Origin: Chara braunii
Lineage: Eukaryota; Streptophyta; Charophyceae; Charales; Characeae
DNA: 64,000 bases
Assembly: GCA_003427395.1 (NCBI GenBank)
Contig: BFEA01000022.1
Location: forward strand, 2,881,541 to 2,945,540
Direction: 5' to 3'
The position numbers and the translations under genes were made by a program. Position 1 is the first letter of the stretch. Every line of letters begins with the position of its first letter. Shown here piece after piece: positions 1-9,960 of the stretch. The notes beneath the pieces are model-generated. The model searched no databases, was not told where the DNA came from, and saw nothing but the letters and a program-made list of their open reading frames with translations.

Positions 1-599
1 GGGGGGGGGGGGCATCATTTGTACAATAGGTAAGGGGGTTGAAGGAATATCAAGGAAAGATAGGATAGGTGACCTAGTTTTGGGGAATTGGGGGTGTCTT
101 TTGCATGGTTGCAGGTGGGGGAGTTGACGGGTACTGAGAAAACGGCTCTGATCCGCTGCCGCATCCAAGGAGGGGTGGAAGCCCTCAATCCAGTTGCAAC
201 ACAATATAATACGTCCAAGTCTTGGTCATTTCGCAGCTCTATCATCCCCATTAAACCACTATACAGGGCCCCAGCCAACTTGAGAACCACAATTGGTCAA
301 ATCCAGAAAGCTCGGAGGCTCGGGGCAACCAGACCAAAATGACTGAGGTCGCACTGGTGTTTCGGCAAAGCTTGGCGTGCAGGGGGTCTGAGGCTTGTGA
401 ATCTTGCCTTGGATGTACTACTGGTTTAATGCCTTCGTGAAGCTATTTGAAGCCATCTATTCTGCCCAAGAATGCCAAACCAGCGTCAGAAATTGGTGCT
501 GCCATGATGTACTCTTCAAGGTTGGCGACAGGTTCTAATCAGAAGATGTTGTTGCGTTATGTCCAGGAAAAGCAAGAGGAGAAGTGTGTACTTTTATCA

Positions 600-695
600 G
601 CCTCGAACCTCCTCTGTGCGCGTACGGATTCGAGCCAGCGCCCTCAGCCTCAGGAACCCAGTTTCTTAACTACTACAGCCATGGCATGGTGCACA
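600..695 (-). repeat. tRNA-derived SINE head, copy 1
   Basis: Read on the minus strand there is an A-box-like GTGGTTAAG sequence (shared best with copy 2) and a B-box-like GGCTCGAATCC about 35 bases later, the spacing of a tRNA gene internal promoter of the Ser/Leu type. The plus-strand segment 603-680 is similar over about 80 bases to 1155-1235. The rest of the molecule is not a foldable tRNA, so I read it as the head of a tRNA-derived short interspersed element. Confidence 0.45.
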
Positions 696-939
696 AAGTG
701 GATCCATACCGGTTGGCCCACCTCTGCATGGCTGTAGTGAACTTCAACTCACACACACGTAAGCTGAAGATCTGAAGTGAAATGAACAGGAGTCAACCAC
801 AATCAACATGCAAGGCGTAGTAAAGGGGGAGCTGCAAGAACAAATTTAAGGGGTACCCCAAGGAAAACCGAAAAACTGTCTAATTGTAAAATTTCTTTAA
901 TGTTGGATTGTCTCAACTCGATTTCTCTCATGGTCTGCA

Positions 940-1240
940 GTGAGACAAAAGCTGCTTCGATTCTGACTCTACTCATCTGGGTGGAATTGGAGCTGTTGAG
1001 GGTGAAATTTCGAACACCACACTCAGGCATCCCCCACACAGGCAGTTCTTGCTCACTCCGATGCCATCCAGCACGGCTGCTTTTCAACCAGGGCTATACC
1101 TGGTCTGATTTCCAGGCTGGTTACCTGGCTAGTGTACAGTCTGTACTTATATCAGCCACGGACCTGCTGCGTACACGCACGGATTTGAGCCGGTGCCCTC
1201 AGCCCCAAGAGCCAAGTTTCTTAACCACTGCAAGATTAGA
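940..1240 (-). repeat. tRNA-derived SINE, copy 2 with body
   Basis: The minus-strand head (1155-1235) has GTGGTTAAG and a B-box-like GGCTCAAATCC. The body (about 945-1010) recurs near 56541-56605, sharing the segment around AAAGCTGCTTCGAT and the GGGTGGAAT segment. A tRNA-like head attached to a body that recurs elsewhere is what a SINE family would show. The exact ends and target duplication are not clear. Confidence 0.45.
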
Positions 1241-1537
1241 TTAATTCAGCTCTCGGCCGTGATGGAGAGAAGCCTGTCTGTTTTCCCCAACATAGACCAG
1301 AGTAATGCTCCCACTATGGAAAGTGATTGTAATCTAGACTCTAGAGGCTACATTGTTCTCTTTGAGAAAAAAAAGGAAGTTAGGGCTTCTCCAGTTTTCA
1401 GAGCAACTTTCCAGCTGCCGCCAGCCTGTCATGATTTGTTTATAACTTTATAGATGAAGTATCTCACATGGCTCTGACTACTGATTGGAGATTGTAACTG
1501 GAAATGCTCAGACATTGCATTCGTTTGTCTATTGCAG

Positions 1538-1621
1538 GTCCGTAAGCTTGCTGCATGTGAGACAATGGGCTCTGCAACTACGATTTGCAGTGACAAGACC
1601 GGAACGTTGACAAAGAACGAG
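1538..1621 (+). CDS. P-type Ca2+-ATPase exon with phosphorylation motif
   Basis: The 28-codon exon begins after a TGCAG acceptor (1533-1537) and ends at a GT donor (1622-1623), phase 0 at both ends. It encodes [20 protein letters not shown] followed by [15 protein letters not shown] is the P-type ATPase signature whose Asp is phosphorylated by ATP in each transport cycle. The preceding [12 protein letters not shown] stretch is typical of plant IIB (autoinhibited, PMCA-like) calcium pumps rather than the IIA ER type. Such enzymes export Ca2+ from the cytosol at the plasma membrane or endomembranes. The reading continues without loss in the exon at 52277-52366, which starts with the expected methionine, so both belong to one gene with a 50.7 kb intron. 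The subfamily call rests on remembered family motifs. Confidence 0.88.
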
Positions 1622-2157
1622 GTCCGGACGCAAGCATAACACAATATCCATGGCATGATGTGAAAGTAAAGGCTATTTAACCACAGTCAGAGTATCAAAC
1701 AGAAAACCAAACAATGACCATTTATCTTTGCTTAACCAAATGGCCAATTTTGTCAAAATCAATGCTGCACTTTGGCAATGTCTTTCCTTAAACCACTAGT
1801 CTGTCTGAGCCTCTTTTCCCTGACCTGGATTGCTTCCACGAGCCAAAAAAAAAGAACTGGTGCAGGCACTTTTTTTTTCCCCTTTTTGGCTGGTGGTGCC
1901 ATGAGCCATCTTGGTCCACTAGCCCAATCTGCTGTCAAATCAGCAGGTAGACTCCCGCATTGGACCAAAATAGCTGGGAGACAAACTGGTAGTTCAGACC
2001 ACCAGTCCATTCGAAACTAATTGACGAACCAAAAAGTGCATTTTGACGAGCCTAAAAGTGTTCGGTACCAGCCTCTGAAAAATGAAGGTGGTACCACTGT
2101 ACCAGTACTGACCTTTTTACGAATGCAAAGTCTGGACCCTCGGCCACCAGGTAGTGC
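1622..2157. other. Intron sequence, nothing recognised
   Basis: No ORF here has family features. There are short A and T homopolymers near 1846 and 1870. No RNA gene or element boundary is visible. Confidence 0.4.
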
Positions 2158-2466
2158 ATTTTCCTCGTTGACGAGTACCACCACATGTGTCTGCTTGTTT
2201 ATGTTGCAAAAGCAACTGTGCTTTTTTCCCCATTTTTATCGCCATTTTTTTCCTCCTGTCATGACTTTTTCTTTTTCTTTTAGTCAGCACATTTGGTTGT
2301 TAGCAGTACTTGGGCGAGCATCACGTTTTCACATGCACTGCCCACCCGACGCTTGAACCTGGTAGGCATACTGTAGATTTTTTGGGGCCCGCCGGCCCCA
2401 TCCCACCACACCTCTATCGGGCCTGGACCTAGTGGCCCAGGGCTGGTACTCGTCAACGAGGAAAAT
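2158..2466. mobile_element. Inverted-repeat segment, possible MITE
   Basis: A perfect inverted repeat of about 22 bases (CCTCGTTGACGAGTACCA core at 2162-2180, its complement at 2444-2461) bounds about 310 bp of noncoding DNA. This resembles a small nonautonomous terminal-inverted-repeat element. I cannot see a clear target site duplication. A second inverted match (GTAGATTTT at 2372-2380 against AAAATCTAC at 2462-2470) suggests nesting or simple foldback. Confidence 0.35.
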
Positions 2467-2688
2467 CTACAGTGCTGCCACTGTTGGACTGGTTATGTAA
2501 AGAAGAAGAGACAAAAGAAAACTCCTATTCACCTGAAAGAAGAACTCATGGCCCAGGAAATGAGACTGCGGCCCTACGGCCACCGAAAACCATCACAGGC
2601 CAGTGTGGGAAGCCCGTGCATGCCACAATGCTGATGACGTGCCCAGCAATGGTAACAGCAGTAATGCCCAGCTATTCGGTTTCCTTTC

Positions 2689-3000
2689 CCCATGATTGAC
2701 CTGCTGCTTTGTGCTGCTTGCTTGCTTCCCCTTTAGCCTTGCTTGGCATGCTGCGTTCTTGTTGAAGATTAGACAGTGGTCACATGAAAGGCAACTGCCA
2801 CAGCGACTCATGGTTGCCACAGCTGGTGAGTATAGTCACATGCATTCCTGTAACTTCCCCCATGATTGACCTGCTGTTTTGTGCTGCTTGCCTGGTTCCC
2901 CTTTTTAGCCGTGCTTGGCATGCTTCTCTGTTGTTCAAGGTTAGACAGAGTGGCCATATGAAAGGCAACTGTCATGCAGGATCATGTTTGCCACAAAGGT
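2689..3000. repeat. Diverged tandem duplication, about 170 bp unit
   Basis: The segments 2689-2825 and 2859-3000 align through CCCCATGATTGACCTGCTG, TTGGCATGCT and ATGAAAGGCAACTG with scattered substitutions. Neither has a convincing ORF. Confidence 0.7.
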
Positions 3001-3033
3001 GAGGATAGTCACGCGAGTTCCCCAGGGGGGGTT

Positions 3034-3832
3034 GAAGGCCGAGTGGTTATGCCTACGGAGCTCTGTCAAGCACAGCCCTTCACCGAACACACCCATTTCC
3101 TAGAGCATCACTTACATGAGTACTTTCTCGACTGAATGTGGACCTGCAATCAGATTGAGTTTCAACGTGGTAGTATGAATATGCCCTTATTTGTTTTGCT
3201 TTTTCTTTGTCGCATGCTATATTGGTGCAAAGCATGAGATAGAAGCTGTTAGGACACATTCTTTGTCCGTGAAACGGTTTTCACCTTCGTGGTAGCAGAT
3301 GCAGATCCCAGGGCTCGATTCCTAGACCTGATCCCGTGTGCAGTACTGAGTCGATTCCTATTTGAACCCGTGACCTGTGTTTTGATAGGCGTCTGTTGTC
3401 TGTTGCAGGTTGGTGTGGTTGTCGGGTCTTGAACCGTAGGTCTGTCAAGTAGGATTCGTAGCTGCTACAGTCCTGAAAGGTCAAGGTCGTAGCTGCTACA
3501 GTCTCGGGAGGCCAAGTCTACAGGCTTTCGGAAGGCCCTGAAGTGGCCTTTCGAGAATCACTAGAGTCAGGCCAGAGGCAAGTGGGCAAGTGCCTCACCT
3601 AGTCAGCGGTATCCAGTCCCAGTCGCACTTTGTCCAGTCAGCAAGTACCATGTGGGACTGTGTGCACCCTGGGCCTGGTGGAAATGCAGACCAGCGACCA
3701 TCCGAAGTATAAATCAAGAGGCAGCATCTGTGCGGAAGCGCTGCCTAAGTGACTTGTGCAAGGAGGTCGGCAGGTGCCCGAGGGAGAAGAGGGCAGTGAG
3801 GGAGACGAAGCAGCCATAGCCGCTAGTTGCAG
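3034..3832 (+). repeat. Left part of element B 5' LTR (inferred)
   Basis: Element A's left target duplication (GCAG, 3829-3832) matches the sequence that resumes at 20770 and runs into an LTR end plus primer site at 21092-21105, so the DNA left of 3833 should be the front of that same LTR. A TATA-like box lies near 3708. A CCCCAGGGGGG tract at 3021-3031, like the one before A's own 3' LTR, hints at a start near 3034, but this left edge is a guess. Confidence 0.4.
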
Positions 3833-4912
3833 TGCAATGACTTGCTGATTTTAACTGCCGAGACTAACTGCGAGGCAGTACAGTAACAGTGGTAGGGTAG
3901 GTTGGTAATTTTGTTTGGCTGAGGGCTAACCGAGAGACCTACCTGTAAGGAATATTCGCGAGGGACTTATCTGCAAATTTGGGAAAATACAGGACCAGCA
4001 CTAATTCGAAATTCCTACAGCTGACCTTAACTGCGTATAGCAGACCCGGACTACCCCTAGGACGGACAGGCCCTGAGGGCCTATACCGATAGACGGTCCT
4101 ATAGCCTATAGCCGGGTAGGGAAAGGCCGAAACTGAATCAGTACCGGTAGGGCCAGTCAGTCTGGTCTAGGTCTAGGCTAGGGTAGTAGAGGTCTATATA
4201 TAGTTTAGAGAAATCAGTTCGGGACTTTTGGCTGTTCATTTTCCGCGAAGCAGCGTGTGGAGAAGCCAAGCCAGGTGGCAGTGGTAATTGTCTACAGGCG
4301 GCATCCTGAGACCCTTGCCGTGGACGGCAGCCATAGCCGGCCTTCTAAAGGTTGTCAGAGCTGGGGCATCCTCAGCGCATCTACCCTAGGGTACTTGCAT
4401 CTGGCCAGGGTATATTGAGGCTCTTCACTGAGTGTTTGGGGGGGTGGCGACAGCCACACCTGCCTGTTTCTTCGTCAGAGTTGTTCATCGACACTGAAGA
4501 CTTCATCGCAGGATTTGTTCTTCATATGGGTGCTTGGCGCTGGCCTCTGGGAGGCCATTTCGGTGTTGCGCTATTGACTGGGTGTAGGGTAGAGAGTGGA
4601 GTGTGGGGTTCTGAAAGTGGCGAGCTACTCTGTAACGATATTTGGTTTTAATTGGCTCATCATCAGTGTGAATCCGATTGTTATCCTCGCAGGTTTCTTC
4701 TTGTGATTGGTTGTTGGGAGTACTGTTAGAGAGTGAGGAGCATTGTGTGTCTTCTCCCCACCTGTGCATAACTGTATTCCGCTGCCTATTTTGATCTGTG
4801 TGCAGGTTGGACTCTGACTCGTCTCCCTGTTCTCTTATGCATGTATGGGCGTGTATGAGACTGTCTAAGTGTGAGTGGCGGTAAAAATCGTCAAACAACC
4901 GAGTTCATTACA
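3833..4912 (+). repeat. Element A 5' LTR
   Basis: The 1080-bp LTR begins TGCAATGA and ends ATTACA directly before the primer site. It aligns along its length with 19593-20769. It contains a CATA-centred small palindrome near 4326-4342. Confidence 0.88.
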
Positions 4913-4914
4913 GT

Positions 4915-4926
4915 TGGTATCAGAGC
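4915..4926 (+). promoter_or_regulatory. Primer binding site, initiator tRNA-Met, element A
   Basis: TGGTATCAGAGC two bases after the 5' LTR matches the primer site complementary to the 3' end of plant initiator tRNA-Met, used to prime minus-strand DNA synthesis. Confidence 0.88.
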
Positions 4927-6396
4927 GGGATCGGAATTGGAGCACTGAGGGCTGAGTGCAATAGAGGCATCTTCTTCATCTGGCGATCTACTGGCGAGAA
5001 GCTTCATGCCGGACCATCTTCTCCAGTACTGAGACGGCAAGGAATAAGATTTCAAGTGGTGAATTCAGGAGTTCAATGGTTGCACTGAACAAGCGCACTG
5101 GGCCTGTCAGGGCGCTTGCAAGGAAGTGGCGAGAACAGGGTCAATTCGCCATAGCCAACCTTGAGGGCAGGATAGCGAATTGCCTCAAAGTGGCGAATTA
5201 CCCTTGAGGACTTCATGGATCTCTGAGCGGCTTCATCCCTGACTAGCACTGAGAGAGATTGATGGTTTGTATCAATCTCGGGAGGGATCAACCTCTATCT
5301 GGGGCTATTTATAGCATCAGCGGCTGTCAGGCACTGTGGCGAGATAATCTCCTGTTGGCCTTCTGAGCGCCACAGGGTCAGATTCAGGGAATCTGACAGA
5401 AGGGGTTGCAGCGCTTCAGGATCCTGAAGAGGATCAACAAGTTTGAAGAAGTTCTATACGTGGAATAGAGAGGAGGAACTTCTGGGAGAAATTGGCGAGT
5501 TGAGAGTTTCAGTTTGCCATAGCTAGATCTTCATCAAGCTTTGCAGAGAACTCTGAAAGTGAGTTCGTTCCGTGCACATACCTGTATAGCGATTCAGATA
5601 GGGTTAGTATAATTAGTATTGATGGTCTGTATAGCGATTCAGATAGGGTTAGTATAATTAGTATTGATGGTCTGTCTGTCTGTCAGTATCTGAAAGTGAA
5701 AATCGCAGACTGCATGACAGCCATAGTCATCCCTCTCCCACCTTTCTCTGCTCATTTCTTACCCTCTGTTGACTCCTTTCTATCCAAAATTATCCTGTGA
5801 CTGCTTGACTGTATTGCGCTTGATCTGGGATGCTCAGATTGTGAATTCTGTAATGGAAAAGTAGAGATACGGTGAATTGTAGTTTTGCGCTGAGTCAAAA
5901 AATAACTTGTCCTAGCTAAGGTTAGTCATAACTTCAATTTTGTCCGTTAGAATCCAATTTTGTCAGTTCCCAGTGAATCGCAATCCAAAAATAGTCAGTA
6001 TTGCAGGAGGGCTTGATTGGATTTGCAGTATTTCACTGGAAACAGGGAATATTGTACTTCGACATACCCTAGGGTATGGCCGCCAGAGTCATTAGGGCCG
6101 AAATAGGAGTCTGGGATAGGATTCAGGGTCTCTGACTGAATCGCTTTGCTTGATTGATCACCCTTGTTTGTACTTGCCATGTTCTATCATTCTCACTGAT
6201 TACTCTTGCTTTCTAGTGGGCTCTGAAAATCTCGTGTCTTTCTGGAAGAGTAGTGGTTGTGTCTACTAACTCTAGGGGGGTGCAGGGTCAGTAAAAGGAA
6301 ATCGTGTGAGAGATTTTACTGGACTATTTGTCTGTCTGACACCTGACCCCAGAGAACCGTTCCAACCCAAATCGCTTGTTGCCCATACACCCACCT
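4927..6396 (+). other. Element A leader
   Basis: This is an untranslated leader of about 1.5 kb with no credible ORF. It contains a 45-bp tandem duplication (5582-5671) and CATA-centred palindromic motifs at 5149-5160, 5516-5525 and 5714-5730. Confidence 0.6.
5582..5671 (+). repeat. 45-bp tandem duplication
   Basis: Two essentially identical 45-bp units follow each other, each with CTGTATAGCGATTCAGATAG at the front. The event is recent because the copies match. Confidence 0.85.
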
Positions 6397-6760
6397 AACT
6401 CCTGTGTCTGAGACAACAACGATTTTTGGGTGTCTGAAGGAATCTGATATCACTGCATGCTCAATTGCTCTCTGTTTATTTCAGTGTTTTTGAAAGAGGA
6501 AAATGGCGGATCAGGGTACTCAGCAGCAGCCACAGGTGGAAGTAGCGATGAAGGTAGAAAAACAACAACCTTCGACCTAACTCCCGTGTCTGAGACAACA
6601 ACAATTTCTGGGTGTCTGAAGGAATCTGATATCACTGCATACTCAATTGCTGTTTGTTTATTTCAGTGTTTTTGAAAGAGGAAAATGGTGGATCAGGGTA
6701 CTCAGCAGCAGCCACAGGTGGAAGTAGTGATGAAGGTAGAAGAACAACAACCTTCAATCT
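6397..6760 (+). repeat. 182-bp tandem duplication of the gag start
   Basis: The units about 6397-6578 and 6579-6760 are nearly identical and each carries an upstream TTTATTTCAG, an ATG (6503 and 6685) and the same first codons (M-A/V-D-Q-G-T-Q-Q-Q-P-Q). The first copy's ORF stops after 25 codons where the duplication ends. Confidence 0.85.
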
Positions 6761-7402
6761 CCACCCCTGCTACTCCTCTGACTGCTACTCAGCGGAAGGA
6801 GTTGCAGGAAAAACTGCAGCAGGAGCAGGCACTACTAGCAGAACTTGAGCGGCAGGAAGCAGCCGAGCTAGAGGCTGCAACAGATACTTCCAAAAGGGAG
6901 TACTTGTTGGAGCAGCTAGGCAAGGTTTTGACGGATGACCGTTGCTCCCAGGTGAACAAGAATCTGGCGGAGTGGGCCCTTCTGGAGCACAAGGCCACCA
7001 GTCTTTACTTCACTAACTGGGGTGACCGGATAGGCCGTCTGGAGCGCAGGGTGGATGACCTGTCAGCCTAGCAGTCTAAGATTTTGAAGGCAATTTAGGA
7101 TCTGATTGCTCAGCTGGCAACAGCCAAACTGATTGTTCCTTAGTTTCCTGCCCTCTCAGTGAAACCTAAACCTTCTCCTTCTTCTCCTTCAACCCCCTCT
7201 GGTTCACGCCATTCTTCCCCTTCACCACCTCCTTCTTAAAAAGCTACAGCCCAGCCATTATATGCGTCTGTTGCTGCAGGAGATCAAAGAGGCCTCAAGA
7301 TCCCATCTCCGAACAAGTTCAGAGGGGATGACCCAAAGACTAATGTTGGGGACTGGGCTGCTGGGACCAAAGCCTACTTGAGGGGCTTTGTCTGTGCACA
7401 CC
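6685..7402 (+). pseudogene. Element A gag, amino-terminal part, degenerate
   Basis: It opens with ATG at 6685 and an N-terminal coiled-coil-like region rich in E, Q, K and L (about residues 30-110). The ORF stops at 7069-7071. The same frame then has further stops but still shows a proline/serine linker and the capsid approach region (SPNKFRGDD, then W-x5-AYLRGFV at about 7350-7396). Similarity to gag ends abruptly near 7402. The missing continuation (L-E-G-P-A-L-K-W-A-T) is found in reverse orientation at about 9920-9960. In an active element gag would form the capsid-like particle. Confidence 0.7.
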
Positions 7403-7991
7403 TAAAATAAGTCTATACTACGCGACGCGCAGGCCTACCGAGACGTCTCCAAAATCACATTGTTGTCGATGCCGCCCTTCGCACGCACACTTAGGTCACA
7501 GGCAGGCACATCAACCAGCGAGACATAATCTTTCTAATCCTAACTTAGTCGGAAAATAAAATAAAAATTATGGTCGGCGCCCACGTCGGCTCTTCAATCA
7601 GTAAAGATAGAAAACAATCACGCGCGCCTCAAGTCTACGCGCCCACGCACTCTTTACTATAATCAACCACTTAGTCAACATAAACCATAGGCTCAGTCGC
7701 GCCTCGCGCGGTATACTTAAACTTTAAATCAAACTATTTTCTGTTGTTTGCAAAAACCAGGGCGGATACCCTTGTAAGGGTATTAGCACCGACAAGGTGG
7801 AGGTAAGTCGTGCCTCGCGTAGGCCCTATCATGTCGTAGGGGCTCGCAAGAGGTATGGCTGGCGCACTCGGCCGGAGCGGCTTGCGGAAGCTCCAAGTAT
7901 ATTCGCGACGAAGGAACAGACCAACTCCTGCGTGACGGGGCCGGGAGGGTCCCAGGCCGCCTTGTGCGGTGCCGGACCGATGCGCTCGACA
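7403..7991 (-). mobile_element. Left end of the inverted-repeat element, now inverted
   Basis: The last 198 bases (7794-7991) match 16855-17052 in the same orientation at about 92% by eye. They abut reverse-transcriptase codons that run on the minus strand from 7992. Together with the right end at 17052 this is best read as the left terminal inverted repeat carried along in an inversion. The remaining 390 bases have no recognisable coding content. Confidence 0.65.
7794..7991 (-). repeat. Left 198-bp terminal inverted repeat
   Basis: On the minus strand it begins TGTCGAGCGCATCGG. Its partner at 16855-17052 has the same length with about 15 substitutions. Next to it is the 4-bp target duplication (CTGT at 7992-7995, i.e. 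ACAG on the minus strand). Confidence 0.7.
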
Positions 7992-8406
7992 CTGTGCAGC
8001 CCTGCACCATATCCAGAAGGTCATCGATCCTAGGAAGTGGCTCTGTACTCTTCCTAGTGATCTTGTTGAGACCCCTATAGTCGAAGCGCATTCTGAATTC
8101 TCCATTGCATTTTGGGACGAAGAGGACTGGTGCCCCAAATTCAGAAGTGCTTGGTCGTATCCAACCCTTGTTGGTCAAGGTCTCAAGCTGCTTTCTTAGC
8201 TCCTCAAGCTCAGCAGGGGACATCCTGTAGATGCGGCCCTTGGGAGGGACCGCTCCAGGTAGTAGCTCGATGTGATGCTTGGTTGGCCGGTTGAGTAACC
8301 CAAAGGGATCTTGCATCAGATCAACGTACTGGTCTACAACCTGTTGTATCTCAGGAGGACAGGAAGTAGTAGGAGCGTCTTCCTGCTTGACCAGAGCTAA
8401 GAACAA
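7992..8406 (-). pseudogene. Element A reverse transcriptase, first part
   Basis: The minus-strand reading gives the Ty3 reverse-transcriptase entry: HHIELLPGAVPPKGRIYRMS, then [30 protein letters not shown] and [16 protein letters not shown]. It breaks off after the ACAG of the next codons, exactly where the inverted-repeat element was inserted. The next residues ([13 protein letters not shown]) lie 9 kb away on the plus strand at 17056. In the motif usually C-I-D-Y-R-x-L-N the Cys-Ile is replaced by Met-Arg-Phe. The enzyme would copy element RNA into DNA. Confidence 0.85.
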
Positions 8407-8437
8407 GCGCTCATGGTCATATTGGCCCGAGAGAGCA

Positions 8438-8929
8438 TCAAAACTCCCTCGCTCTCAAATAGTAGCAACTGGTTTTAGGGTGGTGTTCGACAACAATCAT
8501 ACATGGCTGGTACACCCCCTGTCTGTTAGGTAGTTCAACCTTTGGGATCTGCTTGTCGGTCCTTGGGTTGACTGCTTTCAGCCACTGCATAGAGAACACT
8601 AGATCAAAGGGTATATCAGGGAATATGTAGAAGTTCAGACTGTGTCTGAATTCTCCAGCATTGTCGAAGGTGACAGAGATACCCCTGACCTTTTCCCTGA
8701 TCATGAGAACAGTGGAGTCACCTATTCTGACCAGCAGCGGTTGCTGCAGCTGCTGAACTTTCATGCCCAGATGCAGGTTTTTGACAGCACTAGGAGACAT
8801 GAAGTTCCTGGTGGCTCCACAATCCAACAGCCCCTTGATGCTGATGTTGTTGATCAGGGGCCGAAGAAGGATGAGATCAGACTTGCTTTTCTTCTGTTCC
8901 TTCAGATGATGGAAGAAAGCCGCAAGTGA
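8438..8929 (-). pseudogene. Element A aspartic protease region
   Basis: The minus-strand ORF contains LDCGATRNFMS, the retropepsin active-site region with Asp-Cys-Gly in place of Asp-Ser/Thr-Gly, then hydrophobic flap-like sequence and the F-D-L-V-F-S-M-x-W-L motif (usually L-G-M-D-W-L) before the reverse-transcriptase linker. The stop at 8438-8440 separates it from the polymerase ORF. It would cleave the gag-pol polyprotein. Confidence 0.75.
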
Positions 8930-9960
8930 CTAAAGCTCATCCTGCCCCGGGTCCTAATCCGGGTCATTATCCTCATAGCAGAAGGATGCTGCCCGTACTC
9001 CCCAAACTCACACGCTCTGTCTCAACTGAAGCAACTGCAGATTCACCTACCTCAGTAGATGAAGGTGCAGCACTGGGGGGAACTGCAGTCCCCAGGGTCT
9101 GCTTCAATTTTGTGACACCTGGGCCTGGCATGTAAGGGCAGTCCTTTGAAAAGTGTTGGCCCTCACACCTCAGGCAGACCCCTCTTTCCTTTCTTCTTCT
9201 CCACACTCCCTCTTGGATCTTGAGGTCATGCCAGGGGAGAGTGGAGGGATTGAGTGGGTCGGCTGGCATACGGACGCTTTTAGCAGATTAGGGCGCTGGG
9301 AGGAGGAAGGTCGNCGTCCCTTGTCCTTCCCCTTTACACTGGCGGAGGTTGTGGTGGGGGAGAATCTTTTCTGCTGCTGCAGAACTCCCAGAACAGCCTG
9401 AGTCAGGGCCGCTGCAACATCCCTCTCAGCAACTGATCCAGTCCCAGCTGATGGTATATCAGCCTGGGAATCTGAATCCGAAGTTGATGCAGACCCTGTG
9501 TGTGCAAAGGCTACCTTTCCCTTTCTACCACCACGAGGGAAGGCACCTTTCCTCCTATCAGAGGAGGGGGCCTGAACATGAAGTTTGGCTTCCATGTCCA
9601 GGGCTGCGCAGCCAAAGGATCTCCAATCCTTGTGCCCAGCGTTGTACAGTGCAACGACAAACTTCTCAGGCGCTGCCCTGCAGAAATTGGTCAGCAAATC
9701 ATCAGTAGACATGACCAATCCAGGGGTAGAGGTAAGCTGCTCGAACTCTGCAAACAAGAATTGCAGGGTACCGCTGTAGCGCTGCTGCCCCAAGCGAGCA
9801 ATCTTATCAGCAGCTTTGCGGGCCCGCTCCTTGTCTGCAAAGCGGTCCTCTAGGGCCTGTAGAAGTTTGTCCACCCCCAACCCGAAGGCCCAGTCCTCCA
9901 TAGACTGCTATTGACTGCTGGAAGTAGAGGTAGCCCACTTTAAAGCGGGTCCCTCCAGCC
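8930..9960 (-). pseudogene. Element A gag capsid and zinc knuckle, inverted part
   Basis: The longest piece (9901-9170, 243 codons) is a retrotransposon capsid: DWAFGLGVDKLLQALEDRF, L-Q-F-L-F-A-E-F-E-Q-L, and the LLTNFCRAAPEKF region. Upstream of its ATG the frame continues with L-E-G-P-A-L-K-W-A-T behind a TAG, so ATG 9901 is not the true start. An overlapping frame (9269-8973) carries the zinc knuckle CLRCEGQHFSKDC, a CCHC nucleic-acid-binding motif, so there is a frameshift near 9200-9300. An N at 9314 makes part of this uncertain. Similarity ends near 9960, the right inversion breakpoint. Confidence 0.8.

Larger units (their letters stand above)
1..1537. other. Noncoding, probably upstream intron of the ATPase
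   Basis: The window opens with a run of 12 G. I see no credible coding sequence before the exon at 1538. The region holds two minus-strand tRNA-like SINE heads (listed separately). It ends in a pyrimidine-rich stretch and an AG acceptor at 1536-1537. I looked for the conserved ATPase segment that normally precedes the phosphorylation exon and did not find it, so the previous exon is probably outside the window. Confidence 0.5.

Noticed and set aside
3040-3330. tRNA gene suggested by GCCGAGTGGTT at about 3040 and GGGCTCGATTCC at about 3310
   Set aside because: The two box-like strings are about 270 bases apart and there is no acceptor stem, so no tRNA can form.
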